In this document: in pieces, positions 46,522-55,338 of the stretch
Layout: each line of letters begins with the position of its first letter
How positions within the stretch are numbered: position 1 is the first letter of the stretch
DNA from: Heyndrickxia coagulans 36D1
Lineage (GTDB): Bacteria; Bacillota; Bacilli; Bacillales; Bacillaceae_C
Reading direction: 5' to 3'
NCBI RefSeq assembly: GCF_000169195.2
Contig: NC_016023.1
Span: 3,488,227-3,552,226, forward strand
Length of the DNA: 64,000 nt
The notes under the pieces: generated by a model
Seen by the model: only the letters and a program-made list of their open reading frames with translations
The model's database searches: none
Told to the model about the DNA's origin: nothing
Translations under genes and position numbers: made by a program

Positions 46522-47244
46522 CTACATATACCAGCCCCCATTGACGCCAATCGTCTGGCCGGTGATGTAATTGCTTTTTTCCGAGAGCAGGAAAGAAACC
46601 GCGCCGGCAATTTCTTCCGGTTTGGCAAGCCGGCCGAGCGGGATGTCCGCTTCGAGATCCGAAATTTCTTCCGGCGCAAACCTTGAAAGCATATTGGTGC
46701 CAACCGCCCCGGGCGCGACCGCATTCACCCGTACGCCGCTTCTTGCCGTTTCTTTGGCGAGCGCTTTTACAAATGCGATCTGTGCGCCTTTCATCGCCGA
46801 ATATACGGCTTCGCACGCCGCGCCTGCCTGTCCCCAGATTGAACTGACAAGCACAATGTGTGAAACCGCATTTTGCCGCAATTTGGGCAACAGCTGCCTG
46901 ATGATCAGAAGCGGCGCCTTCACATGAATCCGGTAAAGCTTGTCAATGGCTGCCTCATCGATATCCGAAAGCAGCCCGTAGTGGGAAATGCCGGCCGCAT
47001 GGATGATCGCATCGAGATGAAAAACATTTTCTGCAATCGTTTTTACGGTGCCGTCCGTTGCAAGATCGGCGCGGATCGGGATCGCTTCCGCCCCGAAATG
47101 CCGGCAAATGGAAAGCAGTTCTTTGATGGCCGCTTCATTTTGATGGTAATGCAAATACAAATTCCATCCTTCTTTTGCCAGCATTTCAGCTGTTGCCTTC
47201 CCGATGCCGCCACTCGCACCCGTAATCAACGCAAACTTTTTCAA
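46522..47244 (-). CDS. ymfI: short-chain dehydrogenase/reductase (YmfI)
   Basis: An NAD(P)-dependent oxidoreductase of about 240 residues, similar to 3-oxoacyl-ACP reductases. TGASGGIGKATA is the cofactor loop. The catalytic Ser lies in VLVSSIWGQ and the Tyr/Lys pair in VYSAMKGA; VNAVAPGAVGT and NGGWYM complete the family set. The start is TTG 47244, after GGGGGAGAAAA; the 49-codon upstream extension overlaps ymfH and is unrelated. The physiological substrate is unknown. Placed directly after the M16 peptidase pair. Confidence 0.85.
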   Translation of the reverse strand: MKKFALITGASGGIGKATAEMLAKEGWNLYLHYHQNEAAIKELLSICRHFGAEAIPIRADLATDGTVKTIAENVFHLDAIIHAAGISHYGLLSDIDEAAIDKLYRIHVKAPLLIIRQLLPKLRQNAVSHIVLVSSIWGQAGAACEAVYSAMKGAQIAFVKALAKETARSGVRVNAVAPGAVGTNMLSRFAPEEISDLEADIPLGRLAKPEEIAGAVSFLLSEKSNYITGQTIGVNGGWYM

Positions 47245-47281
47245 TTTTCTCCCCCACTTAAAAACCCGGGAGAGTCCCGGG

Positions 47282-48568
47282 TTATTTCGGTAAAACTTGG
47301 CAAACGGTAAACCGTTCTTCTTCAAAAAAAGCTTCCGCCGTTTCCAGCACATCACTGAACCGGATTTGTTCAAGCGCAGGGACGACGTCAAATAAATTCA
47401 TATCATTAAACGCATATCTTGTAAACTGGTTGGCGATAAATTCAGGTGAATTCAGCTGGCGCAGGAATCCCCCAATTTTTTTCTTTTTCGTCCGTTCAAG
47501 CGCTTCTTCCGCCAAACCTTTTCCTTCTTTTGCCGCAATCATCACCTCTTTCAGCCGTTTTGCCAAAAGGTCCGGATCTTTCGTATCCCCTCCGGCCATC
47601 GCAAATCCAAATCCCTGCTCCTGGGAATAGTCAAAAGAAAAACTGGTGTCGATCAGGCCGTCATTGTACAACGCATTGTACGCATCTGAACTGCGCCCGA
47701 ACAGCATGTCAAGGAGAAGATTGACCACAAGTTCGTTCTTTTGCATTTCAGCGCCGCGCTGGCTCGTATGAAGCGCCTTAACGCCAACAAGGCATTTTGG
47801 AATCTGCACATTCATATGCAATTTCTGCTCTTTTTCGGCCGCCTGTGCTGGTTCTTCCGGAAAACGCCTTTTAATCTCCGGTGCTTTTTCGTACTTTTTC
47901 TTCGCCTGGTTTTCTCTCATAAAAGAAAGAACCTCATCCGGCGATACATTTCCGACGGCAAACAGCAGCATATTGCTCGGATGATAAAATGTATGGTAAC
48001 ACTCGTACAATTGCTCCGCGGTGATTTTTGCAATCGAATCAACCGTCCCGGCAATGTCAATTTTTACCGGGTGGTTGGCATATAAATTTTCAATCAGGCC
48101 GTAATACAGCCGCCAGTCCGGGTTGTCATTGTACATCATGATTTCCTGGCCGATAATTCCCTTTTCTTTTTCAACCGTCTGTGCGGTAAAATACGGCGCT
48201 TGCACCATATCGACCAGCGTTTCCAGGTTTTTCATCACCTGATCGGTGCTTGAAAACAGATAGGCCGTCCGGTTAAAACTTGTAAAAGCATTGGCGGATG
48301 CGCCCTGCCGGCTGAATTGCTGAAACACATCCCCGTCTTCTTTTTCAAACATTTTATGTTCGAGAAAATGGGCAATGCCGTCCGGGACCCGCACAAAATC
48401 GCTTTTTCCAAGCGGGACAAACGTGTTGTCAACAGAACCGTATTTTGTCGTAAACGTGACAAATGTTTTGTTAAACCCGCGCTTCGGGAGCACATAGACT
48501 TTTAATCCGTTATCAAGTGTTTCACCGTAAAGCGTTTCGCCAAGCTGGCTGAATTGTTGGGTTTCCAT
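47282..48568 (-). CDS. ymfH: M16 family zinc peptidase (YmfH)
   Basis: 428 residues. The inverted zinc motif HFLEHKMFEKEDGD supplies His-x2-Glu-His, and a downstream Glu lies in QTVEKEKGIIGQEI, so this is the catalytically competent partner. Its start directly follows the ymfF stop codon, so the two are translated together and likely form a heterodimer, as in other M16B pairs. Substrate unknown. Confidence 0.92.
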   Translation of the reverse strand: METQQFSQLGETLYGETLDNGLKVYVLPKRGFNKTFVTFTTKYGSVDNTFVPLGKSDFVRVPDGIAHFLEHKMFEKEDGDVFQQFSRQGASANAFTSFNRTAYLFSSTDQVMKNLETLVDMVQAPYFTAQTVEKEKGIIGQEIMMYNDNPDWRLYYGLIENLYANHPVKIDIAGTVDSIAKITAEQLYECYHTFYHPSNMLLFAVGNVSPDEVLSFMRENQAKKKYEKAPEIKRRFPEEPAQAAEKEQKLHMNVQIPKCLVGVKALHTSQRGAEMQKNELVVNLLLDMLFGRSSDAYNALYNDGLIDTSFSFDYSQEQGFGFAMAGGDTKDPDLLAKRLKEVMIAAKEGKGLAEEALERTKKKKIGGFLRQLNSPEFIANQFTRYAFNDMNLFDVVPALEQIRFSDVLETAEAFFEEERFTVCQVLPK

Positions 48569-49843
48569 TTATTTCCCCTCCATTCCGGACAAGAAGTAGA
48601 TCGTATCGGGTTCAATTTTTGCCGCCACTTTCACAATTTCCCCTTTTCCGACTGCCTTGATTTCCCTTATCCAGTCTTCCACGCCGGTCTTGGTGCCGGC
48701 AATGACGTTATGGTACAAAATTTCAACGAGGCCGCGGGATGTATCCGTTGACTCAAGCAGCTGGTTGCGGATAACGGCTTTCGTTTGCCCGATTTCCTGC
48801 TCACTGAAATCACCGTTTTTCATTGCTTCCAGCTGTTTTTCAATAATGGAGACGGCCTTGTCAAAATTCGCGGATTCGATGCCGCTCATCACCATCATGA
48901 GCCCTTTATGGCTCTCGATCTGGCTCGCGACATAATAGCAAAGGCTTTCTTTCTCCCGTACATTCAGGAAAAGCTTGGAGTGGGAAAAACCGCCGAAAAT
49001 GCCGTTAAACATCTGGAGCGGAAAATAATCGCTGTCTCCGAACGTAATATTGGTGCGGTAGCCGATATTCAGCTTGCCCTGGCGGATATCCTGCGATTCT
49101 TTGATTTTTTTGACGCTGGAGACCTTTTGAAGCGTTCTTGCGGCAGCGCGTGTCGGCTCGCGGTCCGGAAAACGCAGGCATTCGCAAATGGCCGCAAGCC
49201 GGTCTTCATCGACATCACCTGTCACAAATAAGTCCAGTTCATCTTCCCGGATGGCTTTTTGATAATATTGATAAAGATCGGCAGGCGTGATGGCGTCCAC
49301 ATCATCAAGAACACCGTTTGCCTGCAGTGCGTACGGCTCTCCTTTGCACATTTCTTCAATCAGCCGCATGCTTGCATACCGCATTTTATCATCGTATACA
49401 GACTGGATCCGCTGTTTCAGCACCCGTTTTTCCTTTTCCACCGTTTGGCTGTCAAACTGCCCGCCGTCTGCATGCGGGTTCAGCAAAACTTCCGCCAAAA
49501 ATTCAACCCCCCGTTGGAGCAGCGGTTCTGCATCCTGCAAAAACTTTTCGTTCGCAATTTCAATCGTAAAGGTTAGAATATGGTATTCCCCTTTTTTGGC
49601 CGTATCGACATAAAAATGAGCGCCGTACAAATCATCGAGATACGCCCTTAATTTTGCGGTCGTATTCAAACGCTTCGTGCTGCTTTGAAGCACATTCGGG
49701 AGCAGGGCCCGCAGCGTAACCGTGTCTTTTTCAAGCGGTGCTTTCATTTTCCATACAAGCGTATTCGTTTTGTATTTGTCCGTTTTGATGGTATGTAGTG
49801 TGTACCCTTTCATTTTGCGAACCGTCTCTTTTGAAATGGCCAT
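48569..49843 (-). CDS. ymfF: M16 family protein without zinc motif (YmfF)
   Basis: 424 residues with the M16 fold but no HxxEH: the corresponding region reads LLPNVLQSSTKRLNT. It is therefore the non-catalytic partner of YmfH, comparable to the inactive subunit of other M16B heterodimers. The ribosome binding site ACGAGGAGGATCC is intact, but the IS110 element starts only about 70 bases upstream, so the native promoter may have been cut off. Confidence 0.9.
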   Translation of the reverse strand: MAISKETVRKMKGYTLHTIKTDKYKTNTLVWKMKAPLEKDTVTLRALLPNVLQSSTKRLNTTAKLRAYLDDLYGAHFYVDTAKKGEYHILTFTIEIANEKFLQDAEPLLQRGVEFLAEVLLNPHADGGQFDSQTVEKEKRVLKQRIQSVYDDKMRYASMRLIEEMCKGEPYALQANGVLDDVDAITPADLYQYYQKAIREDELDLFVTGDVDEDRLAAICECLRFPDREPTRAAARTLQKVSSVKKIKESQDIRQGKLNIGYRTNITFGDSDYFPLQMFNGIFGGFSHSKLFLNVREKESLCYYVASQIESHKGLMMVMSGIESANFDKAVSIIEKQLEAMKNGDFSEQEIGQTKAVIRNQLLESTDTSRGLVEILYHNVIAGTKTGVEDWIREIKAVGKGEIVKVAAKIEPDTIYFLSGMEGK

Positions 49844-49859
49844 ATGGATCCTCCTCGTA

Positions 49860-49889
49860 TAATAAGTTTAAATCCAAAGTGGATGTCAA
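49860..49889 (-). promoter_or_regulatory. possible replacement promoter next to ymfF
   Basis: TTGACA (49889-49884) and TTATTA (49865-49860) with an 18-base spacer on the minus strand, between the IS and ymfF. The start point would fall within the ribosome binding site, which weakens the case. Confidence 0.3.
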
Positions 49890-49916
49890 TTTCCAGTTCA
49901 TTCTGCTGCTCATTGA

Positions 49917-49938
49917 CAAGTGAATATAAGATTTTGTA
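49917..49938 (+). repeat. left subterminal inverted repeat of the IS110 element
   Basis: ACAAGTGAAT...ATTTTGT; 18 of 22 bases match the right repeat in reverse complement. Confidence 0.6.
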
Positions 49939-50155
49939 TTCCGGGCTCGCCCGGAATACAAGTTCGGACTTGGACGCTTCGCGATGTTCCCGGATAATGG
50001 TCTTAGGATCGTTTGGGTCAATGCTTCCCCTCCTTGTAGCCTGACTACTCGAAAAGTCTGCATCCCCAGGTTCTTGCTTGAACGTCTAACCCGTAGGCCG
50101 TTCCTCCGGATCTCCGTGCTGGAAATGAGCAGTTCCAGGCAGCCCACGGCCCGGA
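49934..50155 (+). ncRNA. candidate bridge RNA in the left end of the IS110 element
   Basis: The left non-coding end holds two notable folds. One is a 12-bp hairpin (TTGTATTCCGGG, loop CTCG, CCCGGAATACAA, 49934-49961). The other is a three-segment stem with internal loops (TCCGG/CCGGA, CCGTG/CACGG, CTGGAA/TTCCAG, 50105-50155). IS110 recombinases are known to use an RNA encoded in a non-coding end, and the long left end is the likelier place. Expression and ends are unproven. Confidence 0.4.
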
Positions 50156-50253
50156 TGAGTTCTCATACGCGAGGCTGACAGATCGGCAAGCCATCTGGGG
50201 ATATCCCGAAGCGTCCGATTCCATCGATCCCAATACAGAGAGGAGGAAATCAT

Positions 50254-51477
50254 ATGCCCTTATTTGTCGGTATTGACGTGAGCTCCAAAAACCTCGATGC
50301 CTGCCTGATGGATGGAATGGGGGAAACGTTGGCCACCCAAACGGTGACAAACAATCTTCCCGGTGCCTCTGAGTTAAGAGACGCCATCCTCCAACATGCG
50401 GAGGCGGATGACACCATCCAGATCGCCATGGAGGCCACATCTGTGTATAGTTGGCACCCGGCAATGTTTTTCCATGAAGATCCCGAGCTGAAACAGCGTC
50501 GTACAAAGGTGTTTACCCTGAATCCGAAGCTGGTGAGAAATTTCAAAAAGGCTTATGCCGAGATGGACAAGACCGATCCCAAAGATGCCTGGGTAATTGC
50601 GGACCGCTTGCGTTTCGGGAGATTGCCGAAATCCGTGATTCAGTCAGAACAATACCTTGCCCTTCAACGGTTAACACGGATGCGCTATCACCTGATTCAA
50701 AGTTTAACCCGGGAACAACAGGTATTTTTGAATCATCTGTTTTTCAAATTCAGTGCCTTTAACCTTGAAGTGGATACACCGGTCTTCGGCCATGCCATAA
50801 CGGAATTTTTGCTTGAGGCCTATAGCCTCGATGAAATTGCCCAAATGCCTCTGGAGGACTTAGCGATGTATCTCCAGACCAAAGGCCATGGCCGCTTTAG
50901 CGATCCCGAGGATTTGGCCGCATCCATCCAAAAAGCTGCCCGGTCCTCTTACCGGCTTTCTAAATGTGTGGAGGATTCGATTGACTTGGTCCTGGGCAGT
51001 TCTATTGAGATCATCCGGCATCTTAAACGCCAAATCAAGGATTTGGATAAGGCGATTGCCCGCGTTCTTGATGGAATCCCGAATACCCTCCAGACCATTC
51101 CGGGAATAGGCCCGGTGAGCTGTGCTGGGATTCTCGCTGAAATCGGCGACATTGAGCGCTTTGACGACCAAGCCGCGATCGCAAAATTTGCTGGATTGTT
51201 CTGGCCCCGCCACCAATCGGGTGATTTTGAGGCTGATGACAAAATGCTTGCGCGTACAGGCAATCGTTATCTCCGGTATTACCTGGTTGAGGCTGCCAAT
51301 CTGGTCCGGCGACACGAACCTGAGTACCGCGCCTTTTACCAAAAGAAATATCGTGAGGTGCATAAGCACTCACACAAACGCGCCCTCGTCTTAACGGCAA
51401 GAAAACTGGTGCGCCTGATCGATGCGCTGCTCCGCAACGATCAAATTTATGCGCCGAAAAAGAAGGTGACGCGATGA
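50254..51477 (+). CDS. IS110-family transposase (DEDD recombinase)
   Basis: A 407-residue recombinase. FVGIDVSSKNLDACL provides the first Asp, AMEATSVYSW the Glu and DKTDPKDAWVIADRL the last two Asp residues of the RuvC-like DEDD site. The C-terminal Tnp2 domain has LQTIPGIGPVSCAGILAEIGDIERF and a conserved Ser in the RHQSGDFEA stretch, expected to be the catalytic serine. AGAGAGGAGGAAATCAT precedes the ATG. The frame is intact, so the element may still be active. It is longer than many IS110 members (about 330-400). Confidence 0.95.
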   Translation: MPLFVGIDVSSKNLDACLMDGMGETLATQTVTNNLPGASELRDAILQHAEADDTIQIAMEATSVYSWHPAMFFHEDPELKQRRTKVFTLNPKLVRNFKKAYAEMDKTDPKDAWVIADRLRFGRLPKSVIQSEQYLALQRLTRMRYHLIQSLTREQQVFLNHLFFKFSAFNLEVDTPVFGHAITEFLLEAYSLDEIAQMPLEDLAMYLQTKGHGRFSDPEDLAASIQKAARSSYRLSKCVEDSIDLVLGSSIEIIRHLKRQIKDLDKAIARVLDGIPNTLQTIPGIGPVSCAGILAEIGDIERFDDQAAIAKFAGLFWPRHQSGDFEADDKMLARTGNRYLRYYLVEAANLVRRHEPEYRAFYQKKYREVHKHSHKRALVLTARKLVRLIDALLRNDQIYAPKKKVTR

Positions 51478-51504
51478 GGTAACCAGGTAACCATCATCGA
51501 TAGC

Positions 51505-51555
51505 CTGAACTTGAAAACTTCCAGATTATTCCAATTATCTGGAGGCTTAGTTCAG
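51505..51555 (+). other. structured right end of the IS110 element
   Basis: CTGAAC (51505) pairs with GTTCAG (51550), enclosing TCCAGAT (51520) and ATCTGGA (51537). It could terminate the transposase transcript or be part of the recombination end. Confidence 0.55.
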
Positions 51556-51582
51556 TATTGCCATTTTTACGACATAGAGCCA

Positions 51583-51604
51583 ACAAAATTTCCAATTCAC
51601 TTGT
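51583..51604 (-). repeat. right subterminal inverted repeat of the IS110 element
   Basis: Read on the minus strand ACAAGTGAAT...ATTTTGT, the counterpart of 49917-49938. An AATTTCCA(A/G)TTCA sequence within it also recurs outside the left end at 49888-49900. Confidence 0.6.
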
Positions 51605-51710
51605 TTTTAACCCTTGACATCACACCGTAGGACTTTTTCAACGAGCTTCGTGCCAATAGTAAAAGTATGCCTGACTAGGGGGTTGTTTAACCTGTAAATG
51701 CATTAATTTT

Positions 51711-51740
51711 ACTATACAAGGGAGACAGGTGTCCCGGCAA
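51711..51740 (-). promoter_or_regulatory. candidate native ymfF promoter, separated by the IS
   Basis: TTGCCG (51740-51735) and TATAGT (51716-51711) with an 18-base spacer on the minus strand, just after the nupQ terminator. It points at ymfF through the IS110 element. Confidence 0.45.
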
Positions 51741-51760
51741 GTTTTACGGCACATAAAGAA

Positions 51761-51795
51761 ACCGGCACCAGGCGGGAAAAGCAGCCTGATGCCGG
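51761..51795 (-). terminator. terminator of the nup operon
   Basis: CCGGCACCAGGC and GCCTGATGCCGG pair (one mismatch) across a ten-base loop, with TTTCTTT on the minus strand. It lies just beyond the nupQ stop codon. Confidence 0.75.
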
Positions 51796-51805
51796 ATGGA
51801 ATAAC

Positions 51806-52765
51806 CTAGCGTTCACCCTTGATATAAGGGACGCCGTCTGCTTTCGGGGCTTCCGCACGCCCGATGAATCCGGCGAGTGCCAGAATGGTCAGGACATACG
51901 GCGCAATGAGCAAATAAACGCTCGGGATTTCTTTCAAATACGGAATGCTGTTGCCAACGATGCTGAGGCTCTGTGCAAATCCGAAAAATAAAGCGGCCCC
52001 CATCGCGCCGAGCGGATTCCATTTGCCGAAAATCATCGCAGCCAGCGCCATATACCCTTGCCCTGAAATCGTCGAAGAACTGAAATTCAGGGTGATCGAC
52101 TGTGCGTACACGGCCCCGCCGATTCCGCCGAATACACCGGATAAAAAGACGGCAAAGTAGCGCATTTTTACAACATTGATGCCCATCGTATCGGCCGCCA
52201 TCGGATGTTCCCCGACCGAACGGAGGCGTAGGCCGAACGGCGTTTTGTAAAGGATAAACCAGACGAGAATCGCAATCAGGATGGCAATGTAAGAAGGGTA
52301 TGTAATCCCCTGGAAAAACAGTTTGCCGATCCCGGGAATATGGCTGAGGCCGGGAACATCCACCTGCTGGAAATATTCGCTGATCGTATTGGTCTGGCCT
52401 TTCCCGTAAATGTTTTTGATGAGAAACATCGCGACGCCGAGCGCAAGGAAGTTAATCGCAACGCCGCTGACTGTCTGGTCGGCGCGGAAAGAAATGGATG
52501 CAGCCGCATGGATCAAGGCAAATAATCCGCCGACAAGCATCGCCACCACTACCGCGATCCACGGCGTCCAGGCGCCCAGGGCATGAGAAAACGTTAAATT
52601 AAAGACAATCGATATAAAAGCCCCCATGATCATTAACCCTTCAAGGCCGATGTTCACCACGCCGGAACGTTCGGAGAAAACGCCCCCCAAAGCAGTAAAA
52701 ATAAGCGGTGCTGCAGATAGTAAAGACGCCGAAATAATGATTTCCAAAGCGGTCATAAAATGCAT
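51806..52765 (-). CDS. nupQ: nucleoside ABC transporter permease
   Basis: A 319-residue inner-membrane permease of the BPD_transp_2 family with about nine hydrophobic segments. The block FTALGGVFSERSGVVNIGLEGLMIMGAF and the later SVGEHPMAADTMGINVVKMRY are hallmarks of the nucleoside (BmpA-type) transporters. It follows nupP after one base and pairs with it as the channel. In B. subtilis NupNOPQ (formerly YufNOPQ) imports guanosine; the exact nucleoside here is assumed. Confidence 0.9.
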   Translation of the reverse strand: MHFMTALEIIISASLLSAAPLIFTALGGVFSERSGVVNIGLEGLMIMGAFISIVFNLTFSHALGAWTPWIAVVVAMLVGGLFALIHAAASISFRADQTVSGVAINFLALGVAMFLIKNIYGKGQTNTISEYFQQVDVPGLSHIPGIGKLFFQGITYPSYIAILIAILVWFILYKTPFGLRLRSVGEHPMAADTMGINVVKMRYFAVFLSGVFGGIGGAVYAQSITLNFSSSTISGQGYMALAAMIFGKWNPLGAMGAALFFGFAQSLSIVGNSIPYLKEIPSVYLLIAPYVLTILALAGFIGRAEAPKADGVPYIKGER

Positions 52766-52766
52766 T

Positions 52767-53810
52767 TTATTTCGCCTCCCTTTTCAAACGGGCCAGGGAC
52801 CATTTGATGATATAGCCGGATGCGACAAAAAGAATAATCAAAGCAATGACAATGTTGACCAGCTCATTCGGCACGTTGGCATCGACCGGCATGTTCAGCG
52901 AGCCGACTTTTAAAGCGCCGAATAAAACAGCTGCGATTAAAACGCCGGGCGCTGTATTCCCGCCGAGCAGCGCCACTGCAATACCGTCAAACCCGATGCC
53001 GGAGAAGTTAGATTGCAAAAAGGCAAAGCCGTAATTCCCGAGCCCTTCCATTGCGCCGCCGAGCCCGGCAAAAGCACCGGAGATGACCATAGAAAGGATA
53101 ATGCTGCGATTCACACTCATGCCAGCGTATTCGGATGCGCTCTGGTTAAACCCGACCGATTTCAGTTCAAAGCCGAGCGTGGTCTTTTCAATGATAAACC
53201 ACATCACCACAACAGCAACCAAAGAAAGGTAAATGCCATTGTGCAAAGTGGAAAAGTCAGTAATCTTCTGAAAAAACGGAGACGAAAGCGATGCCGAATG
53301 ATGAATATGCGGTGTCGTATCCTGCTGTTTTGAAAGCACATTCCGGATTAAATAGTTGGATGTGTGCAGCGCAATATAATTCATCATAATGGTCACAATC
53401 ACTTCGTGCACCCTGAGCCGCGCTTTCAAAAGGCCGGGAATGAATCCCCAAAATGCCCCGGCGCAGCAGGCGGCAAGTATCGCGAGCGGCAAGTGGATCA
53501 CTTTTGGCAGATCAAAAGCAACGCCGACCCAGACAGCCGCAATCCACCCGACGATCAGCTGGCCTTCAGCCCCGATATTAAACAGCCCGGTCCGGAACGC
53601 AAAGGCAATGGCAAGCCCCGCAAAAATATAAGGCGTTGCAAGCCGCAGCGTTTCGCCGACGTAAAAAGCCTGGCCGAAAGCGCCGTTCCAGAGTGCAATA
53701 TATCCATCCACCGGGTTATAGCCGCTGACAAGCATAATCAATGCGCCTGCCAAAAGTCCGAGAATGACAGACACGACAGGGATCAGAAGGTTCAATGTTC
53801 GGTTAGACAT
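52767..53810 (-). CDS. nupP: nucleoside ABC transporter permease
   Basis: About 347 residues, second permease of the importer. FAGLAIAFAFRTGLFNIGAEGQLIVGW and GFNQSASEYAGMSVNRSIILSM are the conserved blocks. ATG 53810 is chosen since AAGGTGA stands at suitable distance; a GTG four codons upstream overlaps that site. It overlaps the end of nupO by eight bases, so expression is coupled. Confidence 0.9.
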   Translation of the reverse strand: MSNRTLNLLIPVVSVILGLLAGALIMLVSGYNPVDGYIALWNGAFGQAFYVGETLRLATPYIFAGLAIAFAFRTGLFNIGAEGQLIVGWIAAVWVGVAFDLPKVIHLPLAILAACCAGAFWGFIPGLLKARLRVHEVIVTIMMNYIALHTSNYLIRNVLSKQQDTTPHIHHSASLSSPFFQKITDFSTLHNGIYLSLVAVVVMWFIIEKTTLGFELKSVGFNQSASEYAGMSVNRSIILSMVISGAFAGLGGAMEGLGNYGFAFLQSNFSGIGFDGIAVALLGGNTAPGVLIAAVLFGALKVGSLNMPVDANVPNELVNIVIALIILFVASGYIIKWSLARLKREAK

Positions 53811-55338
53811 TGGTTTGTTCACCTTCCCTTTCTTTTTTGGAACCGGCCATCAAGAGCCCGAGCTCCTGTTCTGTCGTCTGCTTCGGATCGACAATATCAA
53901 TGATGGCTCCTTCGTAGATGACGGCAATCCGGTCACTTAAGTTCATAATTTCATCCAGTTCAAACGATACAAGCAGGACAGCCTTTCCGTGGTCTCGCTG
54001 TTCAATCAGCCGCCTGTGGATAAACTCAATTGCCCCGACATCAAGCCCGCGGGTCGGCTGTGCCGCAATCAAAAGGTCCGGATCGCGGTCCACTTCACGC
54101 CCGATGATCGCTTTCTGCTGGTTTCCCCCTGAGAGCGCCCGCGCTTTTGTAAATTCGCTTGGGGTACGGACATCGAATTCTGCAATAATCGATTTTGCCT
54201 TTTTATAAATTTCTTTGTAATTTAAGATACCGTTACGGGACATTGGGTTTTTGTAATACGTTTGCAGCACCATGTTTTCCCCGATCGTATAATCGAGTAC
54301 AAGCCCGTATTTATGCCTGTCCTCGGGAATATGGGAGACGCCCGCTTCCGTTACTTTGCGCGGCCTTAAGTTCGTAATGTTTTTACCGTTCAGGCGGACC
54401 GTGCCGCTGTCTGCTTTTCTGAGCCCTGTAATCGCTTCAATCAGCTCTGATTGCCCGTTACCGTCCACACCGGCAATACCGACAATTTCGCCGGCCCTGA
54501 CCGTTAAATCCAGCCCTCTGACCGCTTCCACCCCGCGTGAATCTTTCACATGCAATTGCTCGATTTCAAGCACATTTTGCCCCGGGCGGCCCTCCGTTTT
54601 TTCCGTCTTGAAAAGGACATCCCGCCCGACCATTAAATGGGCGAGCTCCTGCGGGTTTGTATCTTGGACATTGAGCGTCCCGATGCCCTTCCCTTTGCGG
54701 ATGACGGTAACCCTGTCGCATACTTCCATAATTTCTTTCAATTTGTGGGTAATTAAAATGATGGATTTTCCTTCCTGGATCAGCGTCTTCATGATGCCGA
54801 TCAGTTCATGGATCTCCTGTGGCGTAAGCACGGCCGTTGGTTCGTCAAAAATAAGGATTTCTGCGCCCCGGTACAGCGTTTTTAAAATTTCCACCCGCTG
54901 CTGCATACCGACGGAAATATCTGAAATTTTCGCTTGCGGATCCACATCCAGCCCGTAACGGTCGGAAATTTCCCGGACTTGCTGTTCCGCTTTTTTGATA
55001 TCGATGGTAAAGGATTTTTTCGGTTCCTTGCCGAGGATAATATTTTCAGTCACCGTAAACTTATCAATGAGCATAAAATGCTGATGAACCATGCCGATGC
55101 CGAGATCATTTGCGACATTCGGATCGGTAATGTTCACTTTCTGGCCGTTTACACGGATTTCTCCCTTTTCCGGCTGATACAGCCCGAAAAGCACATTCAT
55201 TAACGTCGACTTTCCGGCGCCGTTTTCTCCAAGCAGCGCGTGGATTTCTCCTTTTTTTACCTGCAGGGTGATGTCATCGTTCGCAACAATTCCCGGAAAT
55301 TCTTTGCGAATATGGAGCATTTCAATTACGTAATCCAC
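53803..55338 (-). CDS. nupO: nucleoside ABC transporter ATP-binding protein (two ATPase domains)
   Basis: 511 residues with tandem ATPase domains. The first has GENGAGKSTLMNVLFG and LDEPTAVLTPQE-like IFDEPTAVLTP. The second has the degenerate GVDGNGQSELIEAITG P-loop typical of this class, and LSGGNQQKAIIGREV as signature. It powers nupP/nupQ. The gap upstream (163 bases) to nupN contains a hairpin that probably lowers expression relative to the binding protein. Confidence 0.93.
   Translation of the reverse strand: MDYVIEMLHIRKEFPGIVANDDITLQVKKGEIHALLGENGAGKSTLMNVLFGLYQPEKGEIRVNGQKVNITDPNVANDLGIGMVHQHFMLIDKFTVTENIILGKEPKKSFTIDIKKAEQQVREISDRYGLDVDPQAKISDISVGMQQRVEILKTLYRGAEILIFDEPTAVLTPQEIHELIGIMKTLIQEGKSIILITHKLKEIMEVCDRVTVIRKGKGIGTLNVQDTNPQELAHLMVGRDVLFKTEKTEGRPGQNVLEIEQLHVKDSRGVEAVRGLDLTVRAGEIVGIAGVDGNGQSELIEAITGLRKADSGTVRLNGKNITNLRPRKVTEAGVSHIPEDRHKYGLVLDYTIGENMVLQTYYKNPMSRNGILNYKEIYKKAKSIIAEFDVRTPSEFTKARALSGGNQQKAIIGREVDRDPDLLIAAQPTRGLDVGAIEFIHRRLIEQRDHGKAVLLVSFELDEIMNLSDRIAVIYEGAIIDIVDPKQTTEQELGLLMAGSKKEREGEQTNV

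Larger units (their letters stand above)
49911..51610 (+). mobile_element. IS110-family insertion sequence, about 1.7 kb
   Basis: Consists of a DEDD transposase gene with about 340 non-coding bases on the left and about 130 on the right. Subterminal inverted repeats of 22 bases with 18 matches (49917-49938 and 51583-51604) mark the ends approximately. TTGACA occurs just outside both repeats (49913-49918 and 51614-51619), which might be the recombination core. Exact boundaries cannot be fixed without an empty site. It sits between nupQ and ymfF. Confidence 0.65.

Noticed and set aside
50039..51677. GCCTGACTA at 50039-50047 and 51669-51677 as direct repeats bounding the IS
   Set aside because: The inverted repeats at 49917 and 51583 define the ends better, and the left copy would leave the left inverted repeat outside the element.
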